This document shows positions 1 through 3,744 of a DNA stretch of 7,099 nucleotides, piece after piece. The stretch comes from Thermoplasmata archaeon (lineage in GTDB: Archaea; Thermoplasmatota; Thermoplasmata; Lutacidiplasmatales; UBA184): positions 1 through 7,099 of the forward strand of contig JASHSX010000119.1 in NCBI GenBank assembly GCA_030040865.1, in the 5' to 3' direction. The notes under the pieces are model-generated. The model was not told the DNA's origin. It searched no databases and was given only the letters and a program-made list of their open reading frames with translations. Every line of letters begins with the position of its first letter. The stretch's first letter is position 1. The position numbers and the translations under genes are program-made.

Positions 1-245
1 AGATCCTCCCGGGACCGCACGATCCCCTCGGAGAGCGCGAACCCCGCGGCGAGCTCGAAGTCGTGCCCGGGGGTGCGCATCGTGACCGCGATCGGGGTCG
101 CCTCCGCGTCGATCCCGACGCCCTGGACCCGGATCTCGAGCGGCTCTTCCGAGGCGACCTCGTCCTCCCGCTCGACCGGCGCATGCCCGGCGGCCACTTC
201 GACGACGCGGACCCGGCCGGTGGAACCCGAGCGCGCCGCGCTCAT
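1..245 (-). CDS. fdhD: Formate dehydrogenase accessory sulfurtransferase FdhD, N-terminal part (cut by window edge)
   Basis: I translated the minus strand from the ATG at 245-243; 81 full codons are present before the window ends. FdhD transfers sulfur from a cysteine desulfurase to the molybdenum (bis-MGD) cofactor of formate dehydrogenase in the cytoplasm; this role is family knowledge. What is visible is the family's N-terminal signature: 'EEPLEIRVQGVGID' at about residues 33-46, then 'VTMRTPGHDFELAAGF' at 54-69 followed by 'LSEGIV' at 71-76, matching the TPG-x-D-x-E-LA-x-GF-x-LSEGI block. The catalytic cysteine loop lies beyond the window and cannot be checked. The start codon overlaps the TGA of the upstream 88-codon gene (ATGA at 245-242), which implies translational coupling and fixes this start. 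With mobA upstream it forms a cofactor-maturation cluster. The family call is firm; the integrity of the rest is unknown. Confidence 0.9.
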   Translation of the reverse strand, partial: MSAARSGSTGRVRVVEVAAGHAPVEREDEVASEEPLEIRVQGVGIDAEATPIAVTMRTPGHDFELAAGFALSEGIVRSRED

Positions 246-508
246 CGCGATGACCGGGACTGCCGTTCACGGTCGAGGGCCGAACCGAGCGCCACGAATC
301 GAGCCCCCCAGTCGCCCGCTGCCTCTGCCGACCCGTCGTACTTCTCGACGAAATAGCGCACGCCCTTCCGGACGATCGCCGCGTGCTCCTCGATCGCCGC
401 CTCGAGGAGGGGGGCGGGCGCACACCCCAGGTGGTACGACCCCCCCGGCCCTCGCAGGGCGGGGTCCGGCGGGGCGACGCCTTGACGGCAACCCACGCAC
501 TCCGGCAT
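242..508 (-). CDS. Small protein with LIM-like C2HC zinc half-site, function unknown
   Basis: This is an 88-residue cytoplasmic-looking protein that I do not recognise as a named family. Residues 4-29 hold Cys4-x2-Cys7, an 18-residue Gly/Pro-rich linker, then His26-x2-Cys29 ('YHLGC'). This spacing is that of a single LIM-type or treble-clef-like zinc half-site. It is followed by a probable amphipathic helix at about 34-58 (LLEAAIEEHAAIVRKGVRYF), then a less ordered, Arg-rich tail. There is no signal peptide or membrane segment. The ATG at 508-506 was chosen because the zinc motif begins three residues later and a TATA-like box sits about 25 nt upstream, which fits a leaderless mRNA. Its stop overlaps the fdhD start by ATGA, and mobA ends 25 nt upstream, so it sits inside a Mo-cofactor/formate dehydrogenase cluster. 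A role as a metal-binding accessory factor or regulator for that pathway is inference from position only. Gene reality is supported by the exact fdhD overlap and the conserved-looking metal site. Confidence 0.75.
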   Translation of the reverse strand: MPECVGCRQGVAPPDPALRGPGGSYHLGCAPAPLLEAAIEEHAAIVRKGVRYFVEKYDGSAEAAGDWGARFVALGSALDRERQSRSSR

Positions 509-519
509 CGTTCCGGAGA

Positions 520-546
520 CCCGAACCGGTCGATTAAGGGTTCGGG
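520..546. repeat. 8-bp perfect inverted repeat around a TATA-like box
   Basis: CCCGAACC at 520-527 is the exact reverse complement of GGTTCGGG at 539-546, with an 11-nt spacer at 528-538. The spacer contains the TTAA core and the mobA stop codon. The arrangement could be an operator for a dimeric regulator covering the promoter of the downstream small gene and fdhD. It could also be an RNA hairpin between mobA and the next gene in a polycistronic mRNA. The arms are seen directly; the function is inferred. No T-run follows, so it does not look like an archaeal terminator. Confidence 0.5.
531..540 (-). promoter_or_regulatory. Candidate TATA box for the small zinc gene and fdhD
   Basis: Read on the minus strand the sequence is CCCTTAATCG, an AT-rich island in very GC-rich surroundings. 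Its centre lies about 27 nt upstream of the ATG at 508, the spacing expected for an archaeal TATA box driving a leaderless transcript. The TAA of mobA (536-534) is part of the box. This is judged by position and composition only. Confidence 0.4.
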
Positions 547-1433
547 AACGCCGCGTCGGCCGCCGCGTGACGGGAAAGGAGCGGAAGTCCCGCGTGGCCG
601 TACCACTCCGCCTCCCGGCGGTACGACCGCAGGGCGGCCGCGAGATCGTTCCGCAGCTCGGCAGCTCGCGCCTCGCGGAACTCCTGCTTGGGAGTCCCGA
701 CCAGGCATCGGATCGGGGCGGCCGGATCCACGGAACCTCGAGGGCGAGGGGCGACGACGTCGGACGGCAGGGTCAGATGCGCGAACGACCGCCCGCTTCG
801 ATCCAGGGCTCCGATCGGGACGAGGAGGGTTCGAGCGGAGGAACGAAGGAGTTCCGAAGCGCGCGCGGATCGGCCGCCACCTTCCGGTGCGTGACCGTAC
901 GTTGCCCGACTCGAGGATTCCGGGTGCCACTGGAGGAGGTGCTCCGTCTCCCCCGACGCCCAGAAAGGGACCGCAACGTCGGATCCGCTCGCTGAGGCGA
1001 GGGCCATGAAACGTTCCATCGACTCGGTCGTGATCCACGGCATGTCGCCGGGAACGATCAGCAGCGGGGTCATCGGACCCGACGCCGCGAGCCGCCGGAT
1101 CGCCCCTCCGGGGCCGGGTCCCCACACCTCCGGAATGTCCGGGAGGAACACGACTCCGGGCGGCAGCGTCGGCGCGAGCGCCTCGAGTCGGTCCGAAGGC
1201 GCAGCGAGGAGGATGTGGGGCGTGAGCGGCGAGAGGGCCGCGACGACCCGAACGATCACCGGACTCCCTCCCACGGTCGCCCGGAGCTTGTCCTGTCCGA
1301 AGCGACGCGACCGTCCGCCGCCGAGCACTACCGCCGTGACTGGCTCTCGCTGCGGGCCGCGCCCGGTGGGGTTCGTGGGTTCCCATCGAACCCGAGACTC
1401 AAGAAGACACGCCCCGGCGTTCGCCGAGTCCAC
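534..1433 (-). CDS. mobA: MobA-like molybdenum cofactor nucleotidyltransferase with C-terminal extension
   Basis: The protein has 299 residues and belongs to the MobA/NTP-transferase-3 family, which joins GMP (or CMP in MocA relatives) to molybdopterin in the cytoplasm. The N-terminal nucleotide-binding motif is at about 36-49 (VLGGGRSRRFGQDK, with Lys49), matching LAGGxSxRMGxDK. Asp99 precedes a Gly/Pro-rich 'GPGPGGAI' loop at 105-112, and 'VPGDMPW' at 127-133 supplies the metal-binding Asp130. Typical MobA proteins have about 190-215 residues. Here about 100 extra residues follow the catalytic core, ending in a charged, probably helical stretch at about 250-292 (EARAAELRNDLAAALRSY...). The GTG at 1433-1431 is the only usable start between the upstream in-frame TGA and the nucleotide-binding motif, and it leaves about 30 non-conserved residues in front. 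Neighbouring fdhD supports a role in making bis-MGD for formate dehydrogenase. GTP versus CTP specificity cannot be read from the sequence with certainty. Confidence 0.85.
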   Translation of the reverse strand: MDSANAGACLLESRVRWEPTNPTGRGPQREPVTAVVLGGGRSRRFGQDKLRATVGGSPVIVRVVAALSPLTPHILLAAPSDRLEALAPTLPPGVVFLPDIPEVWGPGPGGAIRRLAASGPMTPLLIVPGDMPWITTESMERFMALASASGSDVAVPFWASGETEHLLQWHPESSSRATYGHAPEGGGRSARASELLRSSARTLLVPIGALDRSGRSFAHLTLPSDVVAPRPRGSVDPAAPIRCLVGTPKQEFREARAAELRNDLAAALRSYRREAEWYGHAGLPLLSRHAAADAAFPNP

Positions 1434-1448
1434 CGGGGCCCCGCGATG

Positions 1449-1468
1449 CCCTCAAATCTCGCCGAGGG
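1449..1468. promoter_or_regulatory. Candidate shared divergent promoter between mobA and the hydroxy-acid oxidase gene
   Basis: The 62-bp gap between the divergent GTG starts (1433 and 1496) has one AT-rich core, CTCAAATCTC at 1451-1460 (plus) or GAGATTTGAG (minus). Its centre is about 22 nt from the mobA GTG, nearly right for a leaderless mobA mRNA. It is about 40 nt from the oxidase GTG, which would give a short leader of roughly 15 nt. A 5-bp inverted repeat, CCCTC (1449-1453) and GAGGG (1464-1468), brackets it. A weak GGGAG at 1480-1484 could serve as a Shine-Dalgarno element for the oxidase, though 11 nt from its start is long. This is inference from position and composition. Confidence 0.3.
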
Positions 1469-1495
1469 TCGCCGCTTCCGGGAGAGTACGAACTC

Positions 1496-2587
1496 GTGGC
1501 AGCGCCCCCCGCACCGGGTTTCGTCGCCCTCGGCGACCTCGAAGAAGCCGCGTCCCGCGTCGTGCCGGCCGAAGCGTGGCTCTACGTCCAGTCGGGGGCG
1601 GTCGGCGAGGATTCGATGCGCGCCAACCGCGATGCGTTCCGACGTCGGACCCTTCGGCCGCGGGTGCTCGCGGACGTCTCCACGATCGATCTCACCACGA
1701 CGTTGCTGGACGCCCGGGTGAGCGCACCGGTCTTCGTTTGCCCGATGGCCCGCCAGGGCCTCTTCCACCCGGACGGCGAGCTCGCGACCGCCCGCGCCGT
1801 GCGAAGGGCCGGCCTGCTCGGCACCTACAGCACCCTATCGACCCGTTCGCCCGAGGAGATCGCTTCGGCGGCACCCGACGGACTCCGCTGGTTCCAGATC
1901 TACCTGCAGCCCGAGTTCTCCCGGACCCAGGAGCTGGTGGAACGAGCCGAGAAGGCCGGGTACGCAGCCCTGGTCCTCACCGTCGATGCCCCTCTCCTCG
2001 GCGTTCGGGATCGGCTCGCGGCCACCCCGTTCATCCTCGATCCGGAGCACGCCCTCGGAGCGGGGGAGGGCGTACGAGCCCCGGCCCGGGCGCCCGCCGG
2101 CGGACGGGGGCGGTACACGCTCCGGGCCGAGGCAGCGGCCACCTGGACCGTGCTGGACGACCTCCAGTCGATCACCCGACTGCCGGTCGTCGTCAAAGGG
2201 ATCCTGACGGGGGAGGACGCGCGCCGGGCGGTGGCGCACGGCGCCCGCGGGGTCTGCGTGTCGAACCATGGGGGCCGGCAGCTCGACGCGGCCGAGGCCG
2301 CTCTCGACCGCCTCCCCGAGGTCGTGCGTGCGGTCGGCTCGGACGTCGAGGTGTACTTCGACAGCGGGGTCCGGCGCGCCAGCGACGCGCTGGTCGCGCT
2401 CGCGATGGGGGCTCGTGCGGTCGGGCTCGGGCGCCCGGTACTCTGGGCGCTGGCCGTCGGCGGCGAGGCCGGGGTCGATCGCCTCCTATCACTGTTCGCG
2501 TCGGAGCTCGCCGCCACGATGGCCTTGACGGGACGGCGACGGATCGGCGAGATCGACCGAACCCTGCTCGGCGAACCTCGCTGGTGA
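1496..2587 (+). CDS. FMN-dependent alpha-hydroxy-acid oxidase/dehydrogenase (glycolate/lactate oxidase family)
   Basis: The protein has 363 residues, the usual family length. It is a soluble TIM-barrel enzyme that oxidises an L-2-hydroxy acid to the 2-keto acid through FMN. Aligned by eye with spinach glycolate oxidase, all catalytic positions are kept: Tyr30 (Tyr24), Tyr136 (Tyr129), Asp164 (Asp157), Arg171 (Arg164), Lys234 (Lys230), His258 (His254) and Arg261 (Arg257). The active-site signature SNHGGRQLD spans 256-264. FMN contacts include Ser112, Gln134, Thr162, the DSGVRR phosphate loop at 289-294 and a downstream GLGRP. Ala85 matches the Ala beside flavin N5 in oxidases. The substrate-pocket Trp108 of glycolate oxidase aligns with Leu114 here, so glycolate may not be the substrate. 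The segment at about 182-210, the flexible loop over the active site, is Ala/Gly/Arg-rich and not conserved. GTG at 1496 is chosen because no start lies just upstream and the homologous region begins within about 10 residues. It diverges from mobA, and a FUSC gene follows 60 bp later. Oxidase, dehydrogenase and monooxygenase activities cannot be separated by sequence alone. Confidence 0.92.
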   Translation: MAAPPAPGFVALGDLEEAASRVVPAEAWLYVQSGAVGEDSMRANRDAFRRRTLRPRVLADVSTIDLTTTLLDARVSAPVFVCPMARQGLFHPDGELATARAVRRAGLLGTYSTLSTRSPEEIASAAPDGLRWFQIYLQPEFSRTQELVERAEKAGYAALVLTVDAPLLGVRDRLAATPFILDPEHALGAGEGVRAPARAPAGGRGRYTLRAEAAATWTVLDDLQSITRLPVVVKGILTGEDARRAVAHGARGVCVSNHGGRQLDAAEAALDRLPEVVRAVGSDVEVYFDSGVRRASDALVALAMGARAVGLGRPVLWALAVGGEAGVDRLLSLFASELAATMALTGRRRIGEIDRTLLGEPRW

Positions 2588-2605
2588 GCCCGCACGGGTA
2601 CGCGC

Positions 2606-2613
2606 GGATAACG
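2606..2613 (+). promoter_or_regulatory. Weak candidate TATA-like box for the FUSC gene
   Basis: GGATAACG in the 60-bp gap after the oxidase stop is the most AT-rich segment before the GTG at 2648. A transcript starting about 25 nt downstream would have a leader of roughly 13 nt. The box is poor, and co-transcription with the oxidase is equally possible. Confidence 0.22.
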
Positions 2614-2647
2614 GTTCAAGGTCCGATCGACTCCGCGCCGGGCGACC

Positions 2648-3733
2648 GTGTCGACGCCGACCCCGTTGGTCCGGGCGATCGCCGAGGATACCCGGCATTT
2701 CCGCCCGCAGGAACTGGACCTCGCGAGCGGAGTCCGGACGGCGGCCTTCGTGCTCGTCCCGCTGCTGGTCGGCCTCGCCGTCGGCTCGCCCGAGGGGGGC
2801 GTGATCGGGACACTGGCGACGCTCAACCTCTTCATGGTCGACGCGCCCGGCGCCCCGACGACGAGGCCCCGTCTCCTCGCGGCGGCCGTCCTCGCGAATG
2901 CCGTCGCGTTCTCGGCGGGAACGGTCGTCTCGGTGGCCCCGGAACTGGTCGCGGTTCCCCTGCTGGGGGCGGGGGTGTTCGTGTGCCTGCTGGTCGGTGC
3001 ACGCGGTGGACGCGCGCAACTGGGTCTCATCGCGGCGGTACTGCTCGTGATCGCGGTCGGTCTCCCGGGCGGGAGCGCGAGCGCTGCCGGAATCCGCCTC
3101 GGCCTCGTGGTCGCGGGCTCCGTCTGGGGGCTGCTCGGGGCGATGGTCCCTCGCTGGTTCCCCCGATGGAGAGCGTGGAGCCCCGCCATCGTGCCGCCGT
3201 CACCGCCTCGTTACCCCGGTGCGGGCCTCTCGTGGCTCGGCTTCCCGGTCGTGGTCGCCGCCACCGTATCGTTCGCGCTCTTCCTCGGACTTCGGCTCGG
3301 TCTCGTCCGCGATTTCTGGGTCATGCTGACGGTGCTCGTCGCCCTGCGCCCCGACCTCGCGCACACGTTCTCGTTCGCGGTGGCACGGATCCTGGGCACG
3401 GTCCTCGGGGCCTCGATCGCCTACGCGATCACGACCGAGATCTCGAGCCTTGCGGTCCTCCTCGTGCTCCTCGCCGTGTCGGCGACCGTCATGTTCGCGA
3501 CGCGGACCGTGAATTACGTGATCTTCGCCTCCGCGCTCACCGTCTTCGTGATCCTGCTCCTCAACCTCACGTTCTCGGGAGGGCCGTCGCTGGCCCTTCT
3601 CCGGGTGTTCGACACCGTACTGGGTGGCACTCTCGCCGTCGCGGCGGGCGTGCTTCTCTGGTGGCTCTACGCGCCTCCCCGCCGGCGCCCCGAAGCCGAA
3701 GGCGGCCTCCCGACGCCGGTCCCTCCGAGCTAA
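2648..3733 (+). CDS. FUSC-family integral membrane protein (aromatic-acid exporter-like)
   Basis: The protein has 361 residues and is mostly hydrophobic. An N-terminal membrane half covers about 30-165, with likely helices at 30-46, 50-65, 76-95, 98-117, 124-140 and 149-167. A basic/Pro-rich loop follows at 168-193 (PRWFPRWRAW...). The C-terminal half (about 195-345) fits the FUSC_2/ArAE layout: a helix at 197-217, 'RDFWVMLTVLVALRPD' at 221-236, then the R-x2-GT-x2-G motif at 247-254, paired helices, and a second R-x2-DT-x2-GG motif near the C-terminus. Family members export aromatic carboxylic acids or confer fusaric-acid resistance in bacteria; the archaeal substrates are unknown. This form lacks the large soluble domain of YccS/AaeB-type proteins and is about half their length, so it may work as an oligomer. 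The start is GTG at 2648. The gene is on the same strand as the hydroxy-acid oxidase, 60 bp away, so a link to organic-acid handling is possible but unproven. Its TAA lies in the loop of the 3722-3744 inverted repeat and overlaps the convergent gene. Confidence 0.8.
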   Translation: MSTPTPLVRAIAEDTRHFRPQELDLASGVRTAAFVLVPLLVGLAVGSPEGGVIGTLATLNLFMVDAPGAPTTRPRLLAAAVLANAVAFSAGTVVSVAPELVAVPLLGAGVFVCLLVGARGGRAQLGLIAAVLLVIAVGLPGGSASAAGIRLGLVVAGSVWGLLGAMVPRWFPRWRAWSPAIVPPSPPRYPGAGLSWLGFPVVVAATVSFALFLGLRLGLVRDFWVMLTVLVALRPDLAHTFSFAVARILGTVLGASIAYAITTEISSLAVLLVLLAVSATVMFATRTVNYVIFASALTVFVILLLNLTFSGGPSLALLRVFDTVLGGTLAVAAGVLLWWLYAPPRRRPEAEGGLPTPVPPS

Positions 3734-3744
3734 GCGCTCGGAGG
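3722..3744. repeat. 9-bp perfect inverted repeat holding both convergent stop codons
   Basis: CCTCCGAGC at 3722-3730 is the exact reverse complement of GCTCGGAGG at 3736-3744. The 5-nt loop TAAGC at 3731-3735 holds the FUSC gene's TAA; the minus-strand gene's TAG uses 3732-3730. Either mRNA could fold this into a stable GC-rich hairpin at its 3' end, so a bidirectional termination or 3'-end-protection element is possible. No T-run follows on either strand, and archaeal termination usually needs one. The symmetry also has a coding explanation: each gene uses the same CCT CCG AGC codons (Pro-Pro-Ser) next to its stop. Confidence 0.5.

Noticed and set aside
2602..2638. A 6-bp inverted repeat (GCGCGG / CCGCGC) between the oxidase and FUSC genes
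   Set aside because: It is short, consists only of G and C, and is widely spaced, so it is expected by chance at this base composition.
1900..3189. A 429-codon minus-strand open frame antisense to the oxidase and FUSC genes
   Set aside because: Ser/Arg/Thr/Pro-rich sequence without any family signature, opposite confirmed coding sequence.
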